Shown one piece after another: positions 52,203 to 63,982 of a DNA stretch of 64,000 bases. Source of the stretch: Polytrichum commune (Eukaryota; Streptophyta; Polytrichopsida; Polytrichales; Polytrichaceae); NCBI GenBank assembly GCA_950295325.1, contig OX485806.1, forward strand, positions 1,550,001 to 1,614,000. The letters are read 5' to 3'. The position numbers and the translations under genes were made by a program. Under the pieces are notes generated by a model. It searched no databases. It saw nothing but the letters and a program-made list of their open reading frames with translations, and was not told where the DNA came from. Numbering within the stretch: position 1 is the stretch's first letter; every line of letters starts with the position of its first letter.

Positions 52203-55023
52203 CTGCAAGGAGATCAGAGGAGAACAGTGTTAGATCCTAATTCACCAATTTGGAGAAGATAACAGAACTATCAAGCTAAGTATTTAATCCCAAAATATGT
52301 GGAATGCATCTTTCCTCCATGTACAGAAAGCTCCATAGAAGATCTGTACATGGGGGAAGATCCTGGAAGCCCCATAGACTCAGAATTGTCACCACAAGTT
52401 GTGAAGCTGGATCAAATCCTCAAAGCAACAGACATTTGGAGATACGCAACAGGTTGTTCTGAATTATATTACTGAACAAGTTACATAATGAACTGAACAT
52501 TATTCCACTGTGATCCTGGTCACTGCCTGCCCACAGATCGGAAATTCATGCCTTCAGCATTTAAGTAGTAAAGACAAGTTGTTGTAAGTTGTCACAATTA
52601 CACCAACCGAGTCTGCAGAGAACTCTAGCGTTGTTGGACTCAGTCGCTTAATGTTGGATGCAAATGAGAGAGTTGAAGAGTCTGTTATATACATATTAGC
52701 CGACTCAGGGAATTCCAGGCTGCAACAGATGAATGCAGAGAACACCAAGTTTGTGGGGAGAACGACGGCGTTGTCCATCCGAAATTTCTGTAGTTGAAAA
52801 GTTTGAGTATAACTGCAACAAAGTACTAACTTAGTCCGGCTCAGCCATACAGCAGGTCAGATATGAACAACGCACTCACTCTAATCTAGCTGTTGCAGGT
52901 AGACAGCATTGTTAATTAGCATGAAGTTAGTTAGCATGGAGGGCTACGCACAAGATTACAGAGCTCCTTATAGGTTTAGTACAATGTGGACCTGTACATG
53001 CTACCCATTCTTCGTTTTTCCTTGATCTGTTTAGGAACTCGTTTGTAAACTCCCATATGCAACATACTTCGTCTTCATCTGGGGTTCCATATTGCAGGCT
53101 ACAGTTGCCCCCTTAGACAGTCTCAATCTTACGGCATTACCCGTATATTCTAATATAGTAGTATTGTACTGTTACCCAAATGCAATTTAATTTTTTACTG
53201 CTCCCAAGTTCCTGGAGGATAGAACTTTAGAATAATAAAAATAATCTCAATAATACAAACTCAATAATCAAAATACAAACTACTCTCTATAAGTGCCACC
53301 TCTATAAGTATTAAACTTCCATATATGTTAATAATTTTTCTAATCCCTACTTGGGGATTCTACAAAGATGTTTACGTGTTACTTGAATGTCTACTCCCCT
53401 CTTTGTATATTTGCCCTTTAATTTGTTAACTTATTATTAGACTTTATAATACCATACAATATAACTTATCGTATACGTAGAACTTCAAATAAACTCCAAT
53501 TAAAGATGGTGAAGTCCAAGATAATGATTGCAAGGTACTCTCAAGACTCGTCAACTTAGTTTGCCCTAGTTGCTTGAACCAGAGTGTACTAGTGTTCGAA
53601 TTCTTGAGAATGTTGCTTTTGACTTCTAGTTCTGTAAGTCAAATTACACACCATTGGAAAGCTATTGAACAATCAATTCCAACGGTAGCAGTCTTGGTTG
53701 AATCAGACATCTAACAAGTGAGTTATGCTTGTCCAAAATCTTCCTTCCAAGTCTTTTGTGGTGGCCGAAAGTTTTGACTCTAGAATTTTGAGGGTGTTGT
53801 TGTAGTTTTTGTGAATAGACTTTGTGTCCTTGTGGTTTAGGGCTAATTTAGTACCTATCTTTCAATTGGATCTAGGGGCAATAATGATGAGAAACATTTC
53901 AAAGTTGAGTTTGACTCAAAAGACAAATCTTGATGTATCGACAAAGTCAAGTTCAGTTAGGCAATGTATTAGCAACAAAGCTCTAACATTGCGGGCAAAT
54001 GCTAAATTCCAAACCTCTTCATATAAAATGACCATTTTCTAGGTTGCTCAAGAGATTTTTTTTTTGACGTAGATGTTGAAGCATCTCAAATAATAGAGAG
54101 AGAGAGTAAGAAAGGTTTCCTGCCCTAAGGTTGAGAATGCTACGTTTTCTTGGTTTATAGTGATGTAGGAACATGGTGTCACCACGACAAATGATCTTTT
54201 GATAGCAACTACAAAGAAATTCTACATGATGAGCCAAAGAGATCCATATCACAAGGAGCTACAATTTTCATGTGCAAAGGTCTATTGATGTTATCCATCT
54301 GGTTAAGAAACTAGAAAAGCTAAGAGAAAGGGATTGATCTCCTCCATGTGAATGAACCTTAGGAGACCCCCATAGATGTCTTCTCCCGTGCTAGAGGAAT
54401 GGAAATGGAGAAGTGGAACTCCTCACCTGTATTTTGAAACTTCCTTTAGTGTTACAATAGTATTTTACTTGTGTTACATTTATAAATGTTATCTTCTTGC
54501 TCGTTAAGCTCTGTACTTGTTAAAGTGTTAACATTCTATATGCGTTAAGATAATTTCCACTCCCCATCGCTACCAAATATAGAGGGTAGATTGTATTTGA
54601 GGGGAGACCAATATGACCATTTAACGAGGATAAAAATCTCCACTTTGGTAATGAATAAGATATTCATACGAACTCCAAATAGTATGAGGAGTGGCTATGG
54701 CCTTCATCTGGATTTGCTAACCATCTTGTACTATTCACGTGTTTTATGTCCTAGGAGAAGTGGGCTAGTCAAGAAATGGAACCATTCAAAGCCCACCTAC
54801 CTTACTTGCCTTGCATTGTTCTTAATTTTGTACCACCTACAAGTGCCACTTGACAACTGATATTTGGTCTCATAAAAGAGCCCAAGGATGACCACTAGAG
54901 ATGCTTGCAGAGATGGCTCCCAACAAGTGAACAAAAGTTTTGTGTGACTAGTTTCTTTTCCAATATATGTGTCTCTAGTATTAAATTAAAATTGGGCATT
55001 TGACTTTACAAATTTAGGTTTGA
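52203..55023. other. No gene supported
   Basis: The stretch includes a 74-codon minus-strand frame at 52554-52778 of reasonable composition but no domain. The rest is AT-rich. The 54640-54800 repeat is listed separately. Confidence 0.45.
54640..54800 (+). repeat. Dispersed repeat, copy 2 (pairs with 3255-3422)
   Basis: Same orientation and order of shared words as the copy at 3255-3422, including GGAGAAGTGGGCTAGTC and CCCACCTACCTTA. The 89-codon frame running through it has no domain and is not called. Confidence 0.65.

Positions 55024-55080
<57 letters not shown>
55024..55080. repeat. Compound (TA)n(CA)n microsatellite
   Basis: About seven TA units continue directly into about 21 CA units. 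Confidence 0.95.
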
Positions 55081-55081
<1 letters not shown>

Positions 55082-55180
55082 TGTGATTGCCCCCATGTGA
55101 ACGACCTTGAAACATCAATTCTACATGTTTTGGTGTGAGTGTAATGTTTGTGATTTAGAAATTAGAAATTGGAATAGTCA

Positions 55181-55403
55181 ACTACACCAAATATGATATT
55201 TAGTGTGACTTATTATTTGGATTTACACGGTATATATCTTTTTGATATTGAAATATTTTTTTCCAAGTAAAGTTGTCAATGTTCTATAATGTCCAAACTA
55301 TCAATTTAATATTTGTTGGTAAAATATGCGTTGTACAGTAAATAGATATAGCATTACGTAATTCCAAATAGTAAGTCACACTAAATATCATATTTAGTGT
55401 AGT
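55181..55403. mobile_element. MITE with 41 bp near-perfect terminal inverted repeats
   Basis: The left arm, 55181-55221, and the reverse complement of the right arm, 55363-55403, agree at 39 of 41 positions. They begin ACTACACCAAATATGATATT and ACTACACTAAATATGATATT. The element is 223 bp and non-coding. The word ATATTTAGTGT inside each arm pairs with its own upstream ACACYAAATAT, giving small hairpins within the arms. Related ends occur near 57035-57055, and related interiors near 60-150 and 34500-34560. No target duplication is clear. Confidence 0.82.
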
Positions 55404-56231
55404 ATGTACTATGACTTTGTGGAAACTTCAAGAAAGTTGACACATTCAGGAGTGGTACTCGGTGTTCAACTTGTCTCGTGGCTTTGCATCATTGGAGGAG
55501 ACCTTTAGTTGGATAAATTTCACTATTTAACCTATTTAGATAACAACATGAAAGTATAGAATGTAGTAATAATGTAAAAAAATTCTACCCTCAGTGATTT
55601 ATGGTTAGTTGAGAATAGATTCCAACACATGCGCCTGATTATGAGAAAATACTATTCTAGCCTATTCAAATTTGGTGTAAGTCCAATATTTTAACCTTGG
55701 CATAGAGTAATTTACCAGCCTTCCTAACATTGCACTAAATATGGGGCTTTGGGTGTCCTATGGAAAGCCATCACCAAGGACTACAGTTACAATGTGCCAT
55801 CGTTCTTAATAAAGGGCAATGGGATTCCTTTTAATATGCAGACCTACGAGTCAAATCTTAAATTAGTGGCAGACTTGCAGTGACTACAAAAATTAAAAGT
55901 GATCGCAAAGTAAATTGGAGTTGTGAAAAAGACCGGTCTAGTATATTGAGTATGGGCAAAAGTGATCAATTTTGGTATGTTTTCCTATCTATACTAATTG
56001 AATGTGATCATGATGTTTTATATCAAGACAAGTGAAGTGGCAGCGACATACTGTAATTGTGACTTGCAAGGGAGAAAGGGGTCCACTAAATATGTAATTT
56101 AGTGTCATATGGTAACTTTTCGGATGACACTTCTTATGAATAAGTGAAAAATATTATCATGGATGATGGATGAGTTCATCCATCGGTCAAAACCCCTACC
56201 TTCTTTTGTCAACAACTTGTGATGAAACATT

Positions 56232-57055
56232 GTCATGGATAATTGAAAGTTGGATGAAAAATCACTTGGTAAGTGACAATAATTGCAGGGTTGTCTATTG
56301 TGTCGTGACGGAGGCTAATCTTGGCATAATGTCGTGCCGTCACGACACGTATCCATCACGACATTATGCCGGATGTTGTCTTTATCCTGACGGACTTGAA
56401 TTTTACCAAATTCTGTGTGTAATTACATTACCCCATTTCGGACATGTAGGATGTAAGATGTCCACGTGTGATGACATGTCAGCAAAGTAGAGGTAAAGTG
56501 GGGAAAAAATTACTAGCGCCCGTCCGCCCCGTTCCCGCCCCCGTCCGCCCCCGTTCCCCCCGTACGCCCACCCCCCACCCCTGTCCGCCCCACCCTTGTC
56601 CCCGTCCACCCCACACCCTCCTTAGTCATATTTTACTTCTTTGATTTTAACAGAATGATAAACAGAATGGCAAAATGGTTTACCTGGCGCTAGGCATATC
56701 CACGTCCACATCGGCCTTTTCTGCCACATAGGACGCCACCTTGGCAAGAAGGTAAGTATTTTACCCACCCTACTAGCTTCCCCCTAGGTTGACCCTACGT
56801 GAACCCTATTGTGTCGTGACAGAGGGGTCCGTCACGACACGACACGTCATGACGGCACGACACCGTCATGACGTCGGGATAGACAACCCTGAATAATTGC
56901 AATACTATAAATCTATAATTCCCCAAAACTTTTACAAGGAATGACAAATAATGTTGGGTTAACGTTTATTGTTGGTTACACTATACTGTGGTTTACAATT
57001 AGTATTGAGTAAGACAATCAGAATTGGTGACACTAATTATGATATTTAGTGTAGC
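56232..57055 (+). repeat. Dispersed repeat, occupied copy (MITE inserted)
   Basis: The flanks 56232-56285 and 56892-57055 together match the uninterrupted copy at 39905-40110. The right part ends in GATATTTAGTGTAG, like the arms of the 55181-55403 MITE, so the host repeat may itself be a decayed member of that family. Confidence 0.75.
56286..56891. mobile_element. hAT-type MITE with perfect 8 bp target duplication
   Basis: The 606 bp element is flanked on both sides by AATAATTG (56278-56285 and 56892-56899). Its ends are CAGGGTTGTCTAT on the left and the reverse complement of the same on the right. An 8 bp duplication with a CAGGG-type terminus is the hAT signature. The left subterminal region holds a 14 bp perfect hairpin stem (GGCATAATGTCGTG at 56323-56336 with its partner at 56357-56370). 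GTCGTGACGG-like words recur near both ends. The centre, 56518-56620, is a C-rich minisatellite of CCGTCCGCCCC type. No transposase is encoded. Confidence 0.93.
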
Positions 57056-57643
57056 TCTCAGCCACACCAAATCAATAATAATGAATACTTGGATTGTTGT
57101 GGATGGGTTATAATCAATAAGAAACAATTAATTTGTGACATTCAAAATTCCAAATGAAGCTCAGGCGCTGCTACTTTTCCACGCCTGAAGGATGCCATTC
57201 AATGTGACCTGTCCCCGCCTGAGACAAATTACTATCTAATTGTTCTCACACCAGTGTATAAGTTATTGCACCCTAACATTACCGGACCCAACAGTCTTTA
57301 TTAAATCACGGAATTCGAGGCTGTAAGTCGGGTGGCAGAAGGGGTCATGGAACCCGCCCCGACTGACGAAGTGGACCCGCGCCACCCCCGGCCCGCCTCC
57401 GCCAGCTGCGCCACCGTGGCTGCCACGCGGCCTGCCAGGCTGTCCACCCGTTGGACGTTACAGGCCGGCCCGTGACCCCATGCCGGATGAGCCGGATGGA
57501 CCATGAGTGCCATCCATGAATGGGTAGGGTGCCGGCCGCCCTCGGGGAGCGCGCGGCCCATACTGTTTCAAAAAATCATGGAGCCACTCCCCTTGTTTCC
57601 TTGTAACCTGCTCCTTCCACAGACATGCCGGATTTCTGCCGCG
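57056..57643. other. Upstream flank of the transposase gene
   Basis: Near 57160-57220 CTCAGGCG and CGCCTGAG face each other over about 55 bp and CGCCTGA occurs once more between them. This might be the left end of the large transposon, but no matching right end is in the window. From 57340 to 57560 the sequence is GC-rich; frames on both strands here are compositional and not called. Confidence 0.35.
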
Positions 57644-60600
57644 ATGGAGCCTGAAGAGATTCAAGTGGGGCAGGATGCGACTGATGCGAATCAAGTGGAG
57701 CCTGCTGCGATTCAAATGCAGCTTGCTGCTATTCAAGTGCAGCCTGATGCTACGATTCAAGTGCACCCTGATGCGATTCAAGTGCACCCTGATGTGATTC
57801 AAGTGCACCTTGATGCGATTCAAGTGCACCCTCATGCGATTCAAGTGCAGCCTGATGTGAGCCAAACGCCATTCCAAGTTGTGACAGTCACCCTTGCTGA
57901 CTGCGTTTTGCCATCATCTCTTCAGATCTACACTCAACTATGGATCTTGTTTGATTGAGACATGCTTTAACTGAGGACTGCTTCAACTACGCTGTCCACA
58001 CTTAGGTTGTATTTGACCTGTGTCTCATGAAGTGAAGTGAAGCTACTATGATAATGATGTGCTGATGCTCCCCTACATCCAAGATGCTCTCATAATGAAG
58101 GTCGTGCTATGAATGTATTGTCTTCCTCGTTGTAGTCGTCATTGCACTCATTTCACACATCACATGGATGCAATCCCCCACTTTCACTACCGCATTAGGT
58201 TCATTGAGATGTTCACCAGTAGCATGCTGACGCGGAGGTGCTTGTAACTTCGTCGGATTTGTGCGTGGCAGTGCAAACCCCAGACGTCCAAGCCGCGAAA
58301 CACAACCGGCGATGTGGGGGTTCAGGGACCATAGTGCCGGGAAGGGGTTGGGTTTAGGGGCATTTCCACTTGTTTTCGGGATGTAACTGGTGCATTCCCA
58401 CTTCTGATCTGCATGTAAATGGGATCCTTTGTAACTGGTGTTGTTGTGGGTGTGAACACTTGCAGCCTTCGTACGAGTCCGTGTACCAGGAGATGCACAA
58501 GGCAGAGTTCCACCGGATCTGCACTCTAGTCCAAACTCCCAACATAGGCACTTTCGCACATACACATCTTACGTGGGCACGCCATGTGCGGGTGAAAGGG
58601 AGAAAGGCCGATCCCAGAACATATGCTGCAGTGTCGGTTGCGTACATACCTTGGGCAAGAGTGGAAGATTTTGTGAAAGGTGAGGAGGCGCGCACTGATG
58701 CTCCTTGCAAATTTGTCTGCCAGGGAACTCCGACAAACGAAAAGGGGAAACTGATGTTCCCTCGGTGGAACAGCTACTCCGCCATCTTCAGGTTTGTTTG
58801 TAACATGCACTCGGACTGCTATACTGCATGTTACAATGTTACATTGTCTTGCCAAATTTCTTCCCTGCTATATATGACTCACACCGTAACCACCTGCTGT
58901 GGTCCCCATCCGACAGGTATCATTGTCAATATGGACCAAATGACAATGCATCGCACATACCAGTGGTTACAAATGACATGTACCAGAAGAAAAGAAAGTT
59001 GGACGCCAAAGGCAAATACATTCCAAACGGAAAGGGTCACACAGGTCCACGGACATCCGCAAGGATGCGAGGATCGGGGCAGCGAAGGGGATGCCAATGT
59101 GGATTTGTCGTGAAGCGATTGTACCTACACCCTGCTGTGGCAAAAATAACATACCATGAGATGAATCATGTGAACCTCAAGGGGTTCTTCTGCCATGGTG
59201 CCACAAAGACTGGGCATAAGAGCAGATTCTCAAGCCATCTGTCACCACATGTTCGAGAATTCATTATGAGCCATTTGCGACTGGGATTGTCTATCCCACA
59301 GATAATGGGCAAACACAGAAAACGCTTCATGGAGGTGTGCGAAAGAGGCGAAGAGCTCACCCGGGATCTATTCATTTCTGAGCAAGACATCCGTAACGTG
59401 GCGGGCCGCCTTGCAATTGAGACGTACAAACGCGACAACAATGATGCAAAGTCTGTGCGCATGTGGGTGCAGGAACATCCTTTTCTTGTTTTCTACTACA
59501 AAGAATCAGGTGTCTACGTTCGTGGGGCTATAACACGGGAGAATATTCCCTTCACAATAGGGATCCAGACATCTTGGCAACGAGATATGATGCTCAGGCA
59601 CGGACACAAAAAAGCCGTCTCCATTGACGCCACGTTTGCGACTAATGAGAACAAGGTTTGTGCACACAACATTTCCCACAACAACATGTTACGGAACACT
59701 TCTCCCTAGTACTTGGCCGCAAACGTAATCCTTTGTTGTGTGTGTTCTTGCAGTTTCCATTGTACACCTTCATGGTCTTTGATGACTGGCTGAATGGAGT
59801 GCCGGTGGCGTACATTATCACGTCTAGTTCCAAGCAACCCGATCTTGAACCCTGGATGAAGGCGCTTGCTGCAAAATTGTGCTCGGTGCAAGGAGATTGG
59901 ATGCCGAATGCCTTCATAACAGATTGTGCGCAAGCCGAGATTGGGGGCTTGCAGAGTGTATGGCCCGGCGTGAAAGTATTCCTTTGCTTGTGGCATGTCC
60001 GACGCGCATGGCTGAAACAAGCTGTAGCAAAGATAAAAGATCATGCGGTGAGAGCGGCTGTTCTCAAGGGGTTGGGGCGTATTATGTATGACACTAAATG
60101 TCCAGAAGGAGATGAAATGGGGCCTTGGGCTATCCGGCAGTTGAATGCTCTTATGGATAGCTTCCCTGTTGTCAGCAATTTTTGGGCTTACTTCAACAAA
60201 CAATGGGCAGACAAAACGCATATGTGGGTTGTGGGGCATCGTAACCTGCCATATGCGGGCCAGGATACAAATGCAGCTATTGAAAGCTACCATTCAAACC
60301 TCAAGGCTACCTTGCGTGCATCAAAAGGAAGAGCGCATGGACGGCGTTTGGACTGGGTGATATACGAGTTGACCGGGGAGATTCTCTCCCACTACTGGTA
60401 CCAAGCGATGAGAAAACAACACGGGTTCGTCCCCAACTTGAAACAAGAGCAATTTGTTATAAATGCAGTGCTCAAAGCGAGAGAAATTCGTGATAGTTGT
60501 GTCACTCTCCCCATTGCAGATGACGGTCCAGCATTGGTTACGTCAATGAACAACCCCTCCAAACTATATTCTGTGTACAGCCCCGACTGCGAGTGGGGTT

Positions 60601-61719
60601 GTTGCGATTGCGTTTGGGCACTTAAGGGGAACATTTGTAAACATCAGATCAAGGTGCTCATGATACTCCACCCCAGCCTTGCGGAAGGAACAATTACACG
60701 TTACTGTGGATCTCTTGCAGGCACAACTGAGGGAGGTCGTGGTAACATGCTCGACCCGGTTGTTCAATTTCCGGATGATTGCGCTGGTACCGGGCCACTG
60801 TGCCCTACCCCTACGTTGTGCCGTCCTTCACTTAGCCAACTTGTCACACCATCTGGGGAGGACATGGAAAAACAAGCGCGTAACCTCGCAGATGAGTTCA
60901 TGAACGTTGCCACTGGGGATAGATTTTTGATGGAACATCTCGTGGCTGACCTGCACGTCGTTCGTGGGAAACAACAAACGTTGTTGGCTCAAATTTCACA
61001 TGGATTGGTCCAGCCATCCCAAGCAGAGGTGCACTTCCGGCCGAACAAAGACGGCAACAACATGTCCCTGAAGCGTAGAAGAGACTTCCTGGAGCGCAGG
61101 TAGGTCATCCCCCTGTAACGTGATGTAACGTGATGTAACGTGCTGCATGGGCGTTCCCAGGTTACATCCCTTCCATGTTACATCTCTTCCCACGTGCAGC
61201 AGAACGTGGGCGCGCATATAAAGGACGTATGCTCACCACACTTCCACATTTTCAGCCAGTCTGGACCTGGTTTAGGGTGCAAGTCGGCAAGTGAGCTCGT
61301 AGCAGCTGCGGTCTTCTACACTAGACGCGTTTTGTGCATTAGCTCCCCTTGTCATGGCATCTATTCACGTCGCACGTGTCAACACAGCGGTTTGGAAGTG
61401 GTTTTGCAGGTGTCCAGAGGTCATCGGACCCGTTCATGAGACTTCCAGCGATGAAGAGTTCATGACCCCACCAGCATCTCCTCCACCCTCTTGGGAAGTC
61501 CATAGTGCGCATGTTATGACGGGATCCACCACGTTTTGCTCCCCAACACATGGTGTGCAGAGGATGCTATCACCATCGCAGACGGAGCGTCTCCGGCGGC
61601 GACATGCTCAAGCGGTTCGCCATCTCACAAGCCCGCCCCCGGTTCTGGCGCCCACCCCACATGGCCCACTGAAAGCATACCAGCGCCCTGTGAAGGTATA
61701 TAGGCCTAGTTGGGTTTAG
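57644..61719 (+). CDS. SWIM zinc-finger MULE-type transposase
   Basis: Proposed exons are 57644-57856, 58466-58791, 58917-59655, 59754-61099 and 61410-61719, all phase-compatible, giving about 977 aa. Exons 2-4 are firm; exon 1 is tentative and exon 5 is well supported by phase. A possible N-terminal zinc-binding segment starts at CQCGFVVKRLYLH in exon 3. The DDE core shows D417 in SIDATFATN, D483 in FITDCAQAE, the C-x-x-H of CLWHVRRAW (504/507) and E603 in NAAIESYHSNLK. The SWIM finger CDC-x8-C-x-H lies at about 710-723. The tail after it is Pro/Ser-rich. These features mark a Mutator-like element transposase with all catalytic residues intact and no stop or frameshift, so the copy could be active. 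Terminal repeats of the element are not identified. Confidence 0.87.
57700..57856 (+). repeat. 21 bp (seven-codon) minisatellite in tentative exon 1
   Basis: Seven or so units of the form CCTGATGCGATTCAAGTGCAC, earlier ones less regular, encode a PDAIQVH-type heptapeptide on the plus strand. The period is a multiple of three in both directions, which also keeps the antisense frame (LNRIRVH type) open. Confidence 0.85.
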
Positions 61720-62723
61720 GGTTGCAAGTTGCTAGGAGTGCAAGATGCACTTCTTCTGAACATTGTAATACTTTGTAAAAAGGGGATTGTCCCTGACATT
61801 TGGTGCCATTTGTACAGAGTGGGGTCCGTGTAACATGTTCACCATGTGGGGCATGTATCGTGTAGCTTGTAACATGTTCACGATGTGTAGCATGTAGCAT
61901 GTGTGACGCTGTAGCATGTGCACAATTCGGCCAGTGTGAGGGTGCAAGTTTTTCTAGCAATGTTACAACAACATTCTGAGCGCATGTGATTGCAACTTTG
62001 AACTATTGCTAATGTATTTTGTGCATTCCAGGTAGCCTGTACACACATTGCAGTGATTGCAGAATTTGACTATTGCTTATGTCTGCGAACCATTAACAAT
62101 TAACATGTGAACCATTCCAAGTTAACATGGACGTTACTGACAGTTACTGACATACTAGGGCATGTAAAGAGTCATTTGGGCTCCGTAGTGTCTAGTTCCA
62201 GCTTACCTACTAGAGGATGTAAAGGGTGCCTCAAATGATTGGCAAATAAACACACGTATGTGTATTTTGTTTCATCTACAAGCTGTAACATGTTGTGCTC
62301 TGTACGTTTGTTTATTTATGCGATTTGGCAGTCATTACATGTATCAAGTGCAAAACCCGAGAAATAACATTGCCATTGTGAGACAGAGGGCACAAACCAT
62401 ATACGTTTTCGAAAACATGTTGATCTGTATTTATACATGAAAGCAAGTTTGACATCAACTACCCAAATGTTTAACAAGTGCGTGGAGAACATTGCAAAAA
62501 TAAACAAACAACATAAAGGTCGGTCACAACATCACATGCCCACTCTTGCAACGATGTGCACACAACAGACCCATGTTACAACATGTTACACATTGTACAC
62601 AATATTCGTGGGTGTACGTGCCAATGAACACGAAGTTTCTAGTGAGGAAAAAAGTTGGAGCATAATTTACAAGTCTGCCCTAAGCCGGTTTATGCAAATC
62701 TAAAAGTAACCTGAACATCATCA
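61720..62723. other. Convergent spacer between the two transposon genes
   Basis: About 1 kb lies between the stop codons of the transposase and the minus-strand gene. It contains repeated TGTAACATGTT words near 61826, 61868 and 62284, and the inverted form AACATGTTACA near 62580. No coding frame of note is present. It presumably carries both 3' ends. Confidence 0.45.
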
Positions 62724-63982
62724 TCAACTCTTGGGAGCATCAGCAGCAATCACGACCGTTGTTGAGCGCAAAGGTGTTGGAACTTCTGCGAGTGGCTGGT
62801 GCGTGGCATCAGCAAGTACATCTGTCGTTGCGAGCAAAGGGTTTGGATCTTCTGCGGGTGGCTGCGGCATGGCATCTCTCACGGCCTCCTGCGCGATTTG
62901 TGAAACCTCCACGAATGTGTCCATACCCACGTCTATTGGCACCGCAGTGTTTCGGGGAGTGCCAACGACGTCGAGCTCTCCACCCAGGTTCCGAGCTGTA
63001 CCAAGGGCGGGTGTGGGGTAGGGCGACACCGAATCTTGCCAGTCAAAATCGAGTTGACTAGGCAAGTCTTGAAGGCTCTTCTCCTGGGTCATGGGTATAT
63101 GAAAAGCGGGCCCAACATGAGCACCGTGTGGCTGCGCCGACGGCTGAACATCCTCCGACCCGCCTGCCTTGGCCGAAGTGCCTATGTTAGTTGGGGTTTG
63201 AGGACGTGACTGAGCCACCTCACAAGATGAGGCATCTGTTGGTAGCCCCGAATGTGATGGTGGATGGACCTCCGAATGCTCCAAACGCTCCCTAACAATA
63301 TTTGTGGCAATGTTTCGAAGGTCATCCATGTACTCACTACGCTCCAGCGACGGGACCATGACATCTGTCACGAGATGCACACATGGGAATGGTTATGTTC
63401 AAGACATTAGGAATGGGTGTTGAAAGCGGAGCATCATGTTACAAGGGGCAAGTGTGTTCTCTCACCTGGTTTCGCAAGGACATATCCGATGTCCAGGTCC
63501 TCCCGATGTCGTAGCCAACGGTCGTAACATGCAAACTGCGGCGAAGTTGTCGTGGGACGATTGCGAATCACCCAAGCATTGAGCCAAGACTGCTTATCGT
63601 GGAAGGCCAAGTCCTGAAGCGCCCTGAATTGGGTGGAGTTGCACCACCCTCGCAACTCCGCCCACCATTCCGGGGTCGGGTTACTCAAATCGGACCAAGC
63701 CTCTTCCACTTCAGCATCCCACTCTTGTTGCGAGCCCACCGGCCTCGCTCCTGCAAAAACCAGAAAATCCTCATCCTTCAAGTAAGTTTTGCCCAAATGC
63801 CACGCACGTGAACCTTCTCCATCGAGATCCTCGGAGAGCTTCAACCATCCCCTGACGTTGTCGACAGTGCCACCACTATGTGGGTGCGAGATGAGAGGGG
63901 GCAACATGCTATGGTATTTCAGGAAACAACGAAGGAGAAGCACACACCATGGCACAGGGTATACCCTTTGAACATGGGATTG
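62724..63982 (-). CDS. Unrecognised two-exon gene convergent to the transposase (partial)
   Basis: Visible exons are 63982-63466 and 63364-62724 with a 101 bp intron (donor GTGAGA, acceptor GTGACAG, phase 1). A further 5' exon must lie beyond the window edge, because the first block begins at a CTATTGCAG acceptor. About 385 residues are seen. The first exon is Trp-rich (RGWLKLSEDL, WHLGKTYLKDEDFLVFAG, WWAELRGWC, QSWLNAWVIRNRP, CYDRWLRHRED) and looks globular. The second is a Pro/Ala/Ser-rich, probably disordered tail with a duplicated QPxAExPxPLxxTT motif. I do not recognise the family. The tail-to-tail arrangement with an intact transposase suggests a second transposon gene or captured host sequence. 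Confidence 0.6.

Noticed and set aside
56170..56490. 106-codon plus-strand frame
   Set aside because: Crosses the left boundary of the hAT MITE, so it is half host repeat and half transposon.
57458..57877. 139-codon minus-strand frame over the 21 bp repeats
   Set aside because: Kept open by the three-fold period of the minisatellite; the plus strand has a donor in phase with the transposase exons.
58107..58565. 152-codon minus-strand frame
   Set aside because: Covers intron 1 and exon 2 of the transposase on the opposite strand; Thr/His/Cys-rich without a domain.
61354..61719. Separate 121 aa gene with a TATA-like ATATAAAGG about 140 bp upstream
   Set aside because: A matched donor at 61099 and acceptor at 61409 in phase 2 make this the last transposase exon more simply. 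The TATA-like box would then be intronic.
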